DNA of 64,000 nt from Pedobacter steynii (lineage in GTDB: Bacteria; Bacteroidota; Bacteroidia; Sphingobacteriales; Sphingobacteriaceae): positions 62,001 to 126,000 of the forward strand of contig NZ_FNGY01000016.1 of assembly GCF_900103665.1 (NCBI RefSeq), written 5' to 3'. Both the position numbers and the translations under genes were made by a program. Position 1 is the stretch's first letter, and each line of letters starts with the position of its first letter. The notes under the pieces are model-generated. The model ran no database searches and was not told the DNA's origin. It saw only the letters and a list, made by a program, of their open reading frames with translations. This document shows positions 18,255 through 26,122 of the stretch, piece after piece.

Positions 18255-19520
18255 TTAGTTTGCCGCTGAAACCACTGTTTCAACTGTGGTGAAATTTTGC
18301 TCAGTCAGCTTTTCTTCTCTCGCGCTGAGCAACACGAGTACAATAGAAAACAGAACGAAGATCGCGCCTATCCAAGGTGCAGCAGCTAAACCCAAGACAG
18401 AAGAAACTACCCAGCCACCTGCATACGCACCTAAAGCGGCACCTGCATTAAATGAGGCGATATTAAACGCGGATGCCACATTTGCCATCGCCGGATTAAT
18501 TCGCTCTGCAGTCTGAACAACAAAGAGTTGAGATGCCGGAACTGTACCAAAAGATAAGGCACCTACGACAAACAACGTGAGCACTGCCGGAACCGTATAG
18601 TGTACGGTAAAACTGAAAATCAGCAGCACCACCGCCTGTAAGACCAACATCCATAACAATGCTTTAAGTGGCATTTTATTGGCTACTTTCCCACCAATGA
18701 TATTCCCGACCGCAATCGCCACACCGTAGACGAGCAACATCAGGTTGACCATGTTCTTAGACATCCCTGTTAGCTCCGTCAGCAATGGAGAGAGGTAGGT
18801 GAACACCAGAAATACCCCTCCGTAATTAAATATGGTGGTCAGAAAGGCGAGTAATAATTTCTTATTGCCCAGAATTCCGAATTGCTCTTTTATAGGCGCA
18901 GCAGCTTCATTTTTGATGTTTCCGGGTAGCAAAATGAGGTTTGCCAGCAATCCAATCAGCCCCAGCCCTGCTACCCCAAGAAAAGTAGCACGCCAGCCGA
19001 AATGCTGACCGATCATTGTTCCCAGCGGAACGCCAACGGCCATTGCTACAGTTAAACCAGCAAACATAATGGCAATTGCACTGGCACGCTTATCAGCCGG
19101 AACCAATGCGGCAGCAATGGTGGCGCCCACAGCAAAAAAGACCCCATGGGCAAATCCGGTAACGATCCTTGCCAATACCAATGGAATAAAGCCCGGTGAT
19201 ATTCCTGCCAGCAAATTACCTGCAACAAAAAGCAGCATCAGGTAAATCAGCAAAGGTTTACGGGGAAATTTATTGGTCAGGGCCGTCAAAACCGGGGCAC
19301 CAATCGCGACCCCTATTGCGTAGAAACTCACCAGCAATCCTGCTGAGGGAATAGAAATAGATAAATCTTTAGCCACTGTAGGCAATAAGCCCACGATGAC
19401 AAACTCTGTGGTACCAATACCAAATGCGCTGATGGTTAATGCCCAGAGGGCAAGCGGCATTCCGGTTCCGGCGTTTATTGTTTTGTTGTTCATGATTTTC
19501 ATATTAGACATTGTCAACAC
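18255..19520 (-). CDS. MFS transporter, DHA1 family (AraJ/arabinose-efflux type)
   Basis: A 421-residue protein with 12 helices. The start of helix 1 (WALTISAFGIGTTEFVIVGLLP) and the RIVTGFAHGVFFAVG segment of helix 4 are typical of DHA1 exporters such as AraJ and NepI. The frame has ATGs at 19520, 19511, 19502 and 19493, and the true start is ambiguous. It is divergent from a LysR gene across a perfect palindrome (19559-19578), so that LysR protein probably controls it. It lies 30 bases upstream of the serine hydrolase on the same strand. The substrate is unknown. Confidence 0.88.
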   Translation of the reverse strand: MLTMSNMKIMNNKTINAGTGMPLALWALTISAFGIGTTEFVIVGLLPTVAKDLSISIPSAGLLVSFYAIGVAIGAPVLTALTNKFPRKPLLIYLMLLFVAGNLLAGISPGFIPLVLARIVTGFAHGVFFAVGATIAAALVPADKRASAIAIMFAGLTVAMAVGVPLGTMIGQHFGWRATFLGVAGLGLIGLLANLILLPGNIKNEAAAPIKEQFGILGNKKLLLAFLTTIFNYGGVFLVFTYLSPLLTELTGMSKNMVNLMLLVYGVAIAVGNIIGGKVANKMPLKALLWMLVLQAVVLLIFSFTVHYTVPAVLTLFVVGALSFGTVPASQLFVVQTAERINPAMANVASAFNIASFNAGAALGAYAGGWVVSSVLGLAAAPWIGAIFVLFSIVLVLLSAREEKLTEQNFTTVETVVSAAN

Positions 19521-19538
19521 AAAGGTCAGCGCTCTACA

Positions 19539-19578
19539 ACTATAAATGAAATAACATGATTTATAGTTTACTATAAAT
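19539..19578. promoter_or_regulatory. LysR-type operator in the MFS/LysR divergent region
   Basis: ATTTATAGTTTACTATAAAT (19559-19578) is a perfect 20-bp palindrome. A third half site, ACTATAAAT, lies at 19539-19547, closer to the MFS gene. The arrangement of one symmetric recognition site plus one displaced half site is typical of LysR control of a divergent target. Confidence 0.75.
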
Positions 19579-19619
19579 ATAATTATAGATAATACCCCTG
19601 AATATCCGTAATTTTGAGC

Positions 19620-20510
19620 ATGGTAAATTTAGAATGGTACCGGACATTTAAGGCGATCTATCACACCGGCACTTTAACCGGGGCAGCGCAGGAGCTCCTG
19701 ATTTCACAACCCAATGTGAGTCAGCATTTGTCGGCATTGGAAGCCCATATCGGAAAGCAGCTTTTTGAGCGAAAGCCAAGAAGAATGGTTCCTACAGACT
19801 ATGGGAAGTTATTTTACACGCAAATTATTGAAGCGATGGAGAAACTGGAAAATGTGGAAGCAGAGTTCCGGTATATCCGTTCCTCCAATATTCCCCTTAC
19901 CTGTATTGGTGCTCCTAAAGAGTTTTTCTATACCCTCCTGAGTCCGGAGATCAGCAAAGCGCCTGCAAATTTCGTTTTTGAATTCGGGCTGACTAAAAAC
20001 CTGATGGAGAAACTGGGCAAAGGCAAACTCTATTTTGTAATTGCCACGCATTGCAGCGATGAAAAAGACATTGTTTACGAGCCGATCAGAGAAGAGAACT
20101 TTGTACTCGTCGCCAATGCTGAACTGGACACGCAGGAATTTGATGCCTATATCGCCAATGGCGAAACAGATAAAGCAGAAAAATGGCTGTGTGAGCAAGA
20201 TTGGTATGCCTATAGCAGTGACCTCGCCATCATCCGGCGGTTCTGGCTGGAGAACTTCAAAAAAAGACCGTCCATAAAACCACGTTTTATCATCCCTGAT
20301 TTCAATTCCATTCTCAAAGGCATCAGCAAAGGAAACGGATTGACCATCGCTTCTGACTACCTCGTGAGGGAATTACTCGAAAAAAAGGAACTCAAAGAAG
20401 TCTGGAAAAGCCATAAGCCTGCTACAAACACCATTTACCTTTGCTATGATAAAAACAGGGCTACCACAGGGCAAATAGAAATGGTAAGAAAACTGGTACA
20501 AAAACAATAG
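19620..20510 (+). CDS. LysR family transcriptional regulator
   Basis: An N-terminal winged helix-turn-helix (WYRTFKAIYHTGTLTGAAQE, LLISQPNVSQHLSALEAHIG) is followed by a periplasmic-binding-like effector domain. The ATG at 19620 (MVNLEWYRTF) is preferred over an in-frame TTG at 19614. About 297 residues is the normal family length. It is divergent from the MFS exporter with a palindromic operator between them, so it likely regulates that exporter and itself. The effector ligand is unknown. Confidence 0.93.
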   Translation: MVNLEWYRTFKAIYHTGTLTGAAQELLISQPNVSQHLSALEAHIGKQLFERKPRRMVPTDYGKLFYTQIIEAMEKLENVEAEFRYIRSSNIPLTCIGAPKEFFYTLLSPEISKAPANFVFEFGLTKNLMEKLGKGKLYFVIATHCSDEKDIVYEPIREENFVLVANAELDTQEFDAYIANGETDKAEKWLCEQDWYAYSSDLAIIRRFWLENFKKRPSIKPRFIIPDFNSILKGISKGNGLTIASDYLVRELLEKKELKEVWKSHKPATNTIYLCYDKNRATTGQIEMVRKLVQKQ

Positions 20511-20521
20511 ATTTGTAAAAC

Positions 20522-22345
20522 ATGACCAGGATTTTTACGCTCGGCCTTCTTTTTTGCCTCCTCTGTCTTTCCGTTACCGGCCAGGATCATCAACTCGTAT
20601 TGCGTGGTAAAATCATGACTGCCCTGGCTGAGGAAAAACTGGCGGGTGCAGTATGGTCTACTGTAGATAGCAATGGAGTGGTTTTAGCGGATGCTTATGG
20701 CACTAAATCTTCAGGATCAAAACGTCCGTTATCTGCCACAGACCGCGTGCAGGTAGGCTCAGTTACAAAAACACTCTTAGCAACCGGTATTTTCAGACTG
20801 GTTACCCTCCATAAATTAAACCTGGATACCCCGGTAGAGGAAATACTACCCGGAATCAGGTTTGAAAACCAATGGGCCCCGGGCAATCCGGTCACCGTGC
20901 GCCACTTATTAAACCATACTTCCGGCATGGAGGATTTAAGGTTTTGGCAATTTTTCAGCAAAAAAGTGAATCCCAGCACTCCTCTGATGGACAATTTTAG
21001 CAGAGACCCTTCTGTTCTGCATATTTACACCAAACCTGGTACTCAGTTTGCCTATTCCAACATGGGGTACACCCTCCTCGGGATGGTCATTGAAGCGGTA
21101 ACAAAACAACGCTATGAAGATTACCTTGACAGGTTTCTTTTGAGCCCTCTGGGCATGACCCAAAGCACATTCCACTTTGTGACGCAACAAGGTAAAAATG
21201 CAGACAAAGACCTTGCGATGGGACATCTGGAAGAAATGAGGCCACAGCCAACGGTCCCAATGTACCTCAGGCCAGCCGGACAATTTACGACTACAGCTTT
21301 TGATATGGGGATTTTCATACGTTTCCTGTTGAGTGATGGCAGCCTGCAACATGCTCCTTTTATCCGGGAAGACCTGCTCCGCGCTATGGGGAGCCCGGCT
21401 GCAACTGAAGCCATTGAACAAGGCCTTGAGATTGGCTATAGCGGCGGACTAATGAAGCGGGATTTTAATAAAGTTATCGGATATGCACATGCAGGCAATA
21501 CCATCGGCTACCATGCGATGTTATACCTCTTTCCGGCAGAAAAGAAAGGTTTCTTTATTTCCCATAACATGGATAGCGAAACCGCAGATTATGAGGTCTT
21601 CAATAAAATACTGCTCCAGTCGCTGAACCTCAGAAAAGCTAAAGAACAGCCACTGGCGGAAATGCCGGCAGATATCAGCAAATGGAAAGGCAATTATATC
21701 GCCGTAAGGGATAAGATCAAATCTTTCGCTTACCTGGACTTTCTGACCGGATTTGTAACCATCCTTCCTCAAAAGGAGCAAGTTATTTTTCGCCAGTTTC
21801 AAAAAGACGATAAAGTATTGAGTCCTACCGGCCATCACCTCTTCAAATCGGCCGATAAAATGATTTCCTCTCATGCCTTTTATTCCGATGCTGCAGGAAA
21901 TCAATTGATCAGCACAGGCTTCAAAACGTTTAAAAAGATCAACTCTCTTTATTTATGGGCAATGTGGCTGAGTTTCATACTGGGTATCCTTGCGCTGCTC
22001 TATCTGTTCTTCAGCGGATTGCTAAAACTGATGACGCAAAGAATGGCCTTTTTGAAACAAATCAATGCAATTCCTTTCTTTTCCATCTTGCTCCTATCGG
22101 TTCCTGTAGCCTTATTTATGAATCAGGATTTTACGGCGCTCGGAGATGTAACTCCGGCGGGCATCAGCCTGGGCATCCTGACTTCAATACTTCCCATCGC
22201 CATCCTTGCAGGCACCTGGGCGAATCTCCGCAATAAAAAACCTTCCAGAACTTCGGGAATAGAACTCCTGGCATTGATCCTTGCTTTGCAATTCTTTGTC
22301 GTACTGATCTGCTGGGGCATGATCCCTTTCCTGATCTGGGTTTAA
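20522..22345 (+). CDS. Serine hydrolase (beta-lactamase-like) with C-terminal membrane domain
   Basis: A 607-residue protein with a signal peptide (LGLLFCLLCLSVTGQ). SxxK is SVTK near residue 80, YxN is YSN (QFAYSNMGYTLLG) near 178, and the third motif is HAGNTIGY near 322 in place of KTG. After residue 475 come four to five hydrophobic helices (SLYLWAMWLSFILGILALLY and later ones), so the catalytic domain is membrane-tethered. It lies 11 bases downstream of the LysR gene and is probably co-transcribed. Its substrate is unknown; peptidoglycan-like peptides or esters are usual for the superfamily. Confidence 0.9.
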   Translation: MTRIFTLGLLFCLLCLSVTGQDHQLVLRGKIMTALAEEKLAGAVWSTVDSNGVVLADAYGTKSSGSKRPLSATDRVQVGSVTKTLLATGIFRLVTLHKLNLDTPVEEILPGIRFENQWAPGNPVTVRHLLNHTSGMEDLRFWQFFSKKVNPSTPLMDNFSRDPSVLHIYTKPGTQFAYSNMGYTLLGMVIEAVTKQRYEDYLDRFLLSPLGMTQSTFHFVTQQGKNADKDLAMGHLEEMRPQPTVPMYLRPAGQFTTTAFDMGIFIRFLLSDGSLQHAPFIREDLLRAMGSPAATEAIEQGLEIGYSGGLMKRDFNKVIGYAHAGNTIGYHAMLYLFPAEKKGFFISHNMDSETADYEVFNKILLQSLNLRKAKEQPLAEMPADISKWKGNYIAVRDKIKSFAYLDFLTGFVTILPQKEQVIFRQFQKDDKVLSPTGHHLFKSADKMISSHAFYSDAAGNQLISTGFKTFKKINSLYLWAMWLSFILGILALLYLFFSGLLKLMTQRMAFLKQINAIPFFSILLLSVPVALFMNQDFTALGDVTPAGISLGILTSILPIAILAGTWANLRNKKPSRTSGIELLALILALQFFVVLICWGMIPFLIWV

Positions 22346-22463
22346 CCCCCTTTCGCCATCTGCCAGGCTCCCACAGAAGCCCCTCAATGCCATTTCCTTG
22401 TAAAAACGAATCGTCCGACAGAAAAAAAATAAAATTTGACAAATACAATTGCAAGAAACTGCT

Positions 22464-22471
22464 TACCTTTA
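22464..22471 (+). promoter_or_regulatory. Possible -7 box (TACCTTTA) for the small acidic gene
   Basis: It is one base away from TAnnTTTG and lies 22 bases before the ATG at 22494. A TTTGAC occurs about 25 bases upstream, a little far for a -33 element. Confidence 0.3.
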
Positions 22472-22493
22472 AGTAACTCATTTGCAAAACGAT

Positions 22494-22646
22494 ATGAAAA
22501 CAAGCCACTTAAATTATCCTGATCCAAGGGAGGAAGGGGATGAAAAACAAAGGAAGTATGATGACGATGAATTTGACCAGGACATTGAAGAACCCTGGAG
22601 AGAAATGGACGATGATGAGGATAATGAGGACTATTACGACGATTAA
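22494..22646 (+). CDS. Small highly acidic protein, 50 residues
   Basis: A 50-codon frame from ATG 22494 to TAA at 22644-22646. Asp and Glu make up nearly half of the residues, including clusters DDDEFDQDIEE and DDDEDNEDYYDD at the C-terminus. It has no TM segment or signal peptide. Codon choice looks like that of neighbouring genes and the flanks are much more AT-rich, which supports coding. It is followed by a perfect 14-bp hairpin. It could be a nucleic-acid mimic, a chaperone-like tail or an orphan protein; function is unknown. Confidence 0.6.
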   Translation: MKTSHLNYPDPREEGDEKQRKYDDDEFDQDIEEPWREMDDDEDNEDYYDD

Positions 22647-22689
22647 CCTTCAACGTGCTTTTTAAAGAATTCTAACATCTTATTAAATT

Positions 22690-22725
22690 CCGTATAAATG
22701 TCTTTATCAAGAGACATTTATACGG
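22690..22725. terminator. Perfect 14-bp stem-loop after the small acidic gene
   Basis: CCGTATAAATGTCT (22690-22703) pairs perfectly with AGACATTTATACGG (22712-22725) around an 8-base loop. It lacks a U-run, so it may be a 3' stabilising hairpin or an operator rather than an intrinsic terminator. Confidence 0.5.
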
Positions 22726-22760
22726 ACAAAATATTTCTGGCCCAGACCAGACCGGCTAAA

Positions 22761-22802
22761 AATCACAGCCCAAAATTGACGCGTAATCACGGCCCTGTGA
22801 TT
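22761..22802. repeat. AATCAC half-site cluster
   Basis: AATCACAG (22761-22768) and CTGTGATT (22795-22802) form a perfect inverted repeat. A third copy, AATCAC (22785-22790), forms a tighter palindrome, AATCAC-6-GTGATT. The first and third share AATCACRGCCC as a direct repeat. It could be a regulator site upstream of the candidate transcript at 22853; no regulator is assigned. Confidence 0.45.
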
Positions 22803-22852
22803 TACCAAAAAAAAGCAAAAAATTCTACTTGTAAACTTATTTCAGTGTAGGT

Positions 22853-23132
22853 ATGGCCAGAGCAGGACGAATAGGACACAGCTTCGGAACATCGAAATAC
22901 CTGCTTGCAGCTATACAGGTTCTGACCACGCTTTATACACGCTCTATACTCGGTGCAGACCCGCTTGAAAGCCTGTTAAAGGCGGGTAAGCATCGACGAT
23001 AAATCGAGTCATTTCCAGGTATTTCCCTAGACTGCCCCCTACCTGTTATGGCGCATAGATTTGTAAGGGAAAAAGGTGCTGCAGGACGATAAAAAAAATG
23101 GGGAGCCGACCGCTGTCAACTCCCCATTTTTT
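22853..23132 (+). other. Candidate short transcript (small ORF or structured RNA) ending at a strong terminator
   Basis: The stretch 22853-23090 is visibly richer in G and C than its flanks and ends at a strong terminator. It contains a 49-codon frame (22853-23002, MARAGRIGHSF start) and a local stem TTTCCCT/AGGGAAA (23022-23028 with 23066-23072). I recognise neither a protein family nor a known RNA such as RNase P, SRP, tmRNA or 6S. It may be a small RNA, a small protein gene, or decayed sequence. Confidence 0.25.
23093..23132. terminator. Bidirectional intrinsic terminator
   Basis: AAAAAATGGGGAG (23093-23105) pairs perfectly with CTCCCCATTTTTT (23120-23132) around a 14-base loop. Both strands end in a T-run. 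It serves the PhnB-like gene on the minus strand (stop at 23170) and any plus-strand transcript from 22.85 kb. Confidence 0.85.
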
Positions 23133-23169
23133 CGTAACAATTGTCATTACTGACTACTGCATTCTATAG

Positions 23170-23601
23170 CTATTTCTCTTTACCATAGTCAAAGTTTACC
23201 AACCACTGGATGCCAAATCTGTCGGTCAGCATTCCAAAATAGGCGCCCCAAAAAGTTTTTTCAAGCGGCATCACCACTTCACCACCTGCAACAAGTGCAT
23301 TGAAAATCTGATCAGACTCCGCTTCGCTATCCGTATCCACGGAGATGGAGAAATTATTGCCCATGTTTAGTTTTTGCCCCATTGACTCTAATGTATCAGT
23401 TCCCATCAATACATTTCCATCTCCAATCGGCAAAGAAACGTGCATGATTTTATTTCCATCTTCGGCAGACATCTTGTCTCCGTCGGGCATATCTTTAAAC
23501 CGTTGAATCACCTGAAATTCTCCCCCGAAAACAGATTTGTAAAAATTAAATGCTTCTTCCGTCTTTCCTTCAAAATTTAAATAAGGATTAATTGCTGCCA
23601 T
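23170..23601 (-). CDS. VOC family protein, PhnB-like
   Basis: A 143-residue protein of the PhnB/glyoxalase-like group: NPYLNFEGKTEEAFNFYKSV, FGGEFQVIQRFKDMP, IMHVSLPIGDGNVLMGTD and the C-terminal FGMLTDRFGIQWLVNF. These are small dimeric vicinal-oxygen-chelate proteins, usually cytoplasmic; the true reaction is mostly unproven despite the common name 3-demethylubiquinone methyltransferase-like. It is a single-gene unit closed by the terminator at 23093-23132. Confidence 0.9.
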   Translation of the reverse strand: MAAINPYLNFEGKTEEAFNFYKSVFGGEFQVIQRFKDMPDGDKMSAEDGNKIMHVSLPIGDGNVLMGTDTLESMGQKLNMGNNFSISVDTDSEAESDQIFNALVAGGEVVMPLEKTFWGAYFGMLTDRFGIQWLVNFDYGKEK

Positions 23602-23821
23602 GTTTTGTTTTTTTTAGTGGTTACGTGTTAAAAGGTTTCAAGTACTAACTAAAGATATCCAGTTAATTCTGCGAGTCAAATTTATTCCATATATATTCAG
23701 CAAAAGAGGCAGTACAAGACAATAACAGGGGGTAATCGCGACAAGCTATCCCCTCCCATCCTAATTATCTGAGAAATGTAATTTTGGGAGAAAACCGGGT
23801 TATAATTAGGGCTTCATTTTT

Positions 23822-23846
23822 AAAGTTGTATTTTTGATGCAACTTT
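23822..23846. promoter_or_regulatory. NsrR-type operator upstream of hmp
   Basis: An inverted repeat with outer arms AAAGTTG (23822-23828) and CAACTTT (23840-23846) and AT-rich interior. Its layout is close to the proteobacterial NsrR consensus (AAGNTGCATTT-N-AAATGCANCTT). It ends 11 bases before the hmp ATG, so bound repressor would block initiation. The regulator encoded two genes along has the NsrR cysteine pattern. Confidence 0.75.
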
Positions 23847-23857
23847 AAAAACACACT

Positions 23858-25066
23858 ATGCTTAGCACATCAGAAATTGGCTTAATTAAAGCCACAGTAC
23901 CCATTTTAAGAGAACACGGAGTGTTGTTAACCCAACATTTCTACAAAAGAATGTTCAGTCATAACCCCGAGCTTAAACATGTTTTTAACATGGGAAACCA
24001 AAAAAATGGCAGTCAGCAAACCGCGTTGGCCCTTGCGGTTCTCGCTTATGCCGAACACATTGAAAACCCATCTGTACTCCTCCCCGTTCTTCAAAGAATA
24101 GGCGATAAACATACCAGTCTGCAAATCAGCGCAGATCAATACGATATTGTCGGCAAACACCTTCTCGCCTCCATAGCAGAAGTACTCGGAGCAGCGGCAA
24201 CAGACGAGCTGATCGGCGCCTGGGCGAAAGCCTACGGACAACTGGCAGACCTCATGATCAATCTCGAAAAATCGATATACCTGCAAAAAGCGGCAGTTAA
24301 GGGTGCCTGGAACGGCTGGAGAAAGTTCATCATTGATCAAAAAATACCCGAATCGGACGAGATTACTTCCTTTTACCTGCGCCCGGAAGATGGACTGGAG
24401 GTTGCGATGCATCAACCCGGTCAGTATCTGAGCGTTAAGGTCTTCATTCCCGCATTAGACATTTATCAGCCAAGACAGTACAGCATCTCCTCCGCCCCTG
24501 ACGGGCACTATTACCGCATTTCTGTGAAGAAAGAAGCCGGGACTGCCGACAAAGAAGATGGCACGGTATCCAATTACCTGCACGATGTACTGCAGGAAGG
24601 CGATGTACTGGAAGCCAGTACTCCTGCCGGTGATTTCGTTCTGAACACCAATATAAGCTCGCCTCTCGTGCTTTTGAGTGGCGGTGTAGGCCAGACTCCA
24701 TTTGTATCCATTATGGACTTCCTGAGCAGCGCAGATCAGCAACGTCAGGTGAGATGGGCACATGCCTGCAGGTCTGAAAGTGTACATGCTTTTCGCGACC
24801 AGGTCAAAAACTGGGAGGCAGCACACGATTGGTTTGAACATATCGTATTCTATGAAAATGTTCAAAACGAAGATCAGCACACCCGTTCCGGAAGAATGGA
24901 TGTTGCGGAAATCAGCGAAATGCTCCTGATACCGGAAGCAGATTATTATCTTTGCGGTCCTAAACCCTTTATAGAAAAAACGATTGCTGACCTTTCTGCT
25001 TTAGGAGTAGATCGCAAAAAATTGTTTTTTGAAGAGTTTGGTCCGCAAACGATTCAAATGAATTAA
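23858..25066 (+). CDS. hmp: Flavohemoprotein, nitric oxide dioxygenase
   Basis: A 402-residue protein with the full Hmp architecture. The globin domain (1-~140) has B10 Tyr29, E7 Gln53 and proximal His85 (GDKHTSLQI), the same numbering as the E. coli enzyme. The FAD domain has RQYSISSAPDG, and the NAD domain has LLSGGVGQTPFVSIM and YYLCGPKPFI, ending in EEFGPQ. It oxidises NO to nitrate using O2 and NAD(P)H in the cytoplasm. It is followed after 10 bases by an NsrR-like regulator and preceded by a palindromic operator, giving a self-contained NO-responsive unit. Confidence 0.97.
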   Translation: MLSTSEIGLIKATVPILREHGVLLTQHFYKRMFSHNPELKHVFNMGNQKNGSQQTALALAVLAYAEHIENPSVLLPVLQRIGDKHTSLQISADQYDIVGKHLLASIAEVLGAAATDELIGAWAKAYGQLADLMINLEKSIYLQKAAVKGAWNGWRKFIIDQKIPESDEITSFYLRPEDGLEVAMHQPGQYLSVKVFIPALDIYQPRQYSISSAPDGHYYRISVKKEAGTADKEDGTVSNYLHDVLQEGDVLEASTPAGDFVLNTNISSPLVLLSGGVGQTPFVSIMDFLSSADQQRQVRWAHACRSESVHAFRDQVKNWEAAHDWFEHIVFYENVQNEDQHTRSGRMDVAEISEMLLIPEADYYLCGPKPFIEKTIADLSALGVDRKKLFFEEFGPQTIQMN

Positions 25067-25076
25067 CATCATATCA

Positions 25077-25529
25077 ATGAAACTGAACCAATTTACAGAT
25101 TACGGATTGAGGATCCTGATGTATATGAGCCGCAAGCCGGAACACCTTCCCGCTACGACCATTACAGAGCTGGCCGACCGGTTTGGGATATCAAGAAACC
25201 ATCTCGTTAAGGTGGTTCAGTTTCTTTCTAATCAACAGATTATAGACGCACAAAGAGGCAGAGGCGGTGGCTTACGGCTCTTCGCTGCTCCTGAAACTTA
25301 CAAGATCGGAAAACTGGTCCGCCTGCTGGAACAGGATGAAGACCTGATCGATTGCCAGAACCCGCTTTGTATTCTTGCCGGCGACTGTGGTCTGAAAAAC
25401 ATCCTTGATGGCGGACTGGAAGCGCTATACCTTTATCTGGACAGGTATACCCTGGACGACATCAGCAAACCTGCAGTCAGTAAAACGCTGGAATCCCTGT
25501 TCTCTGATCTCCCTGATCAGAAAATTTAA
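25077..25529 (+). CDS. nsrR: Rrf2 family iron-sulfur regulator, NsrR-type nitric oxide sensor
   Basis: A 150-residue Rrf2 winged helix (LNQFTDYGLRILMYMS; FGISRNHLVKVVQFLSN; RGRGGGLRL) with three cysteines at residues 93, 98 and 104. The C-x4-C-x5-C spacing of NsrR is kept (CQNPLC, then ILAGDC). NsrR carries an iron-sulfur cluster that is destroyed by NO, relieving repression of hmp. Its position directly downstream of hmp, and the operator in front of hmp, agree with this. IscR would have a different Cys spacing. Confidence 0.92.
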   Translation: MKLNQFTDYGLRILMYMSRKPEHLPATTITELADRFGISRNHLVKVVQFLSNQQIIDAQRGRGGGLRLFAAPETYKIGKLVRLLEQDEDLIDCQNPLCILAGDCGLKNILDGGLEALYLYLDRYTLDDISKPAVSKTLESLFSDLPDQKI

Positions 25530-25609
25530 TGCTATTCTTCTATCATTTTTAGCGGAATAGTTGAAAAAATAATTCTTTCTAAATACATTTAACACCCTAA
25601 CAATCACCA

Positions 25610-26110
25610 ATGCTTCATATTTACAATGCAACTTCCAGCGATTTCCCTATCATTCAAGAGATCGCATACATCACATGGCCGGATACTTTCGGTGCCATTT
25701 TATCAAAAGAACAGATCAGTTACATGGTCGAAATGATGTATAGCACTGCCGCTTTAACGGAGCAGACCACGCAAAAAAAACATCAGTATCTCCTTGTTAA
25801 AGACGAAACAAAACATTTAGGTTACGCCTCTTATGAACTAAATTACAAAGGCTTATCGAAAACAAAAATCCATAAAATCTACATCCTTCCTGAAGCCCAG
25901 GGTAAAGGTGTAGGTAAATTATTGATGAACACCATTACAGACATTGCCAGGAAAAATCAGGATACCATTTTATCCTTAAATGTGAACCGGGACAATGCTG
26001 CTTTTGATTTCTATAAAAACATAGGCTTTGAAAAAGTTGGAGAAGAAAACATCGATATCGGAGATGGCTTCCTGATGGAGGATTTTATAATGGACAAAAA
26101 ACTAGTTTAA
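25610..26110 (+). CDS. GNAT family N-acetyltransferase
   Basis: A 166-residue single GNAT domain. The acetyl-CoA loop is seen as LPEAQGKGVGKLLMNTI (consensus Q/R-x-x-G-x-G/A), followed by LSLNVNRDNAAFDFYKNIGFEKVGEE, the normal C-terminal signature. The substrate is unknown: small metabolite, peptide or protein amine. It lies 12 bases upstream of the helicase gene and is probably co-transcribed with it. Confidence 0.93.
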   Translation: MLHIYNATSSDFPIIQEIAYITWPDTFGAILSKEQISYMVEMMYSTAALTEQTTQKKHQYLLVKDETKHLGYASYELNYKGLSKTKIHKIYILPEAQGKGVGKLLMNTITDIARKNQDTILSLNVNRDNAAFDFYKNIGFEKVGEENIDIGDGFLMEDFIMDKKLV

Positions 26111-26122
26111 CCCAGATACCTG

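Noticed and set aside
20936..21421. 161-codon antisense frame inside a serine hydrolase
   Set aside because: It lies wholly opposite a clear serine hydrolase with catalytic motifs, and its translation has no family pattern.
16929..22345. Beta-lactam resistance genes
   Set aside because: The serine hydrolases carry SxxK and Tyr motifs shared by esterases and peptidases. No evidence of resistance activity is visible.
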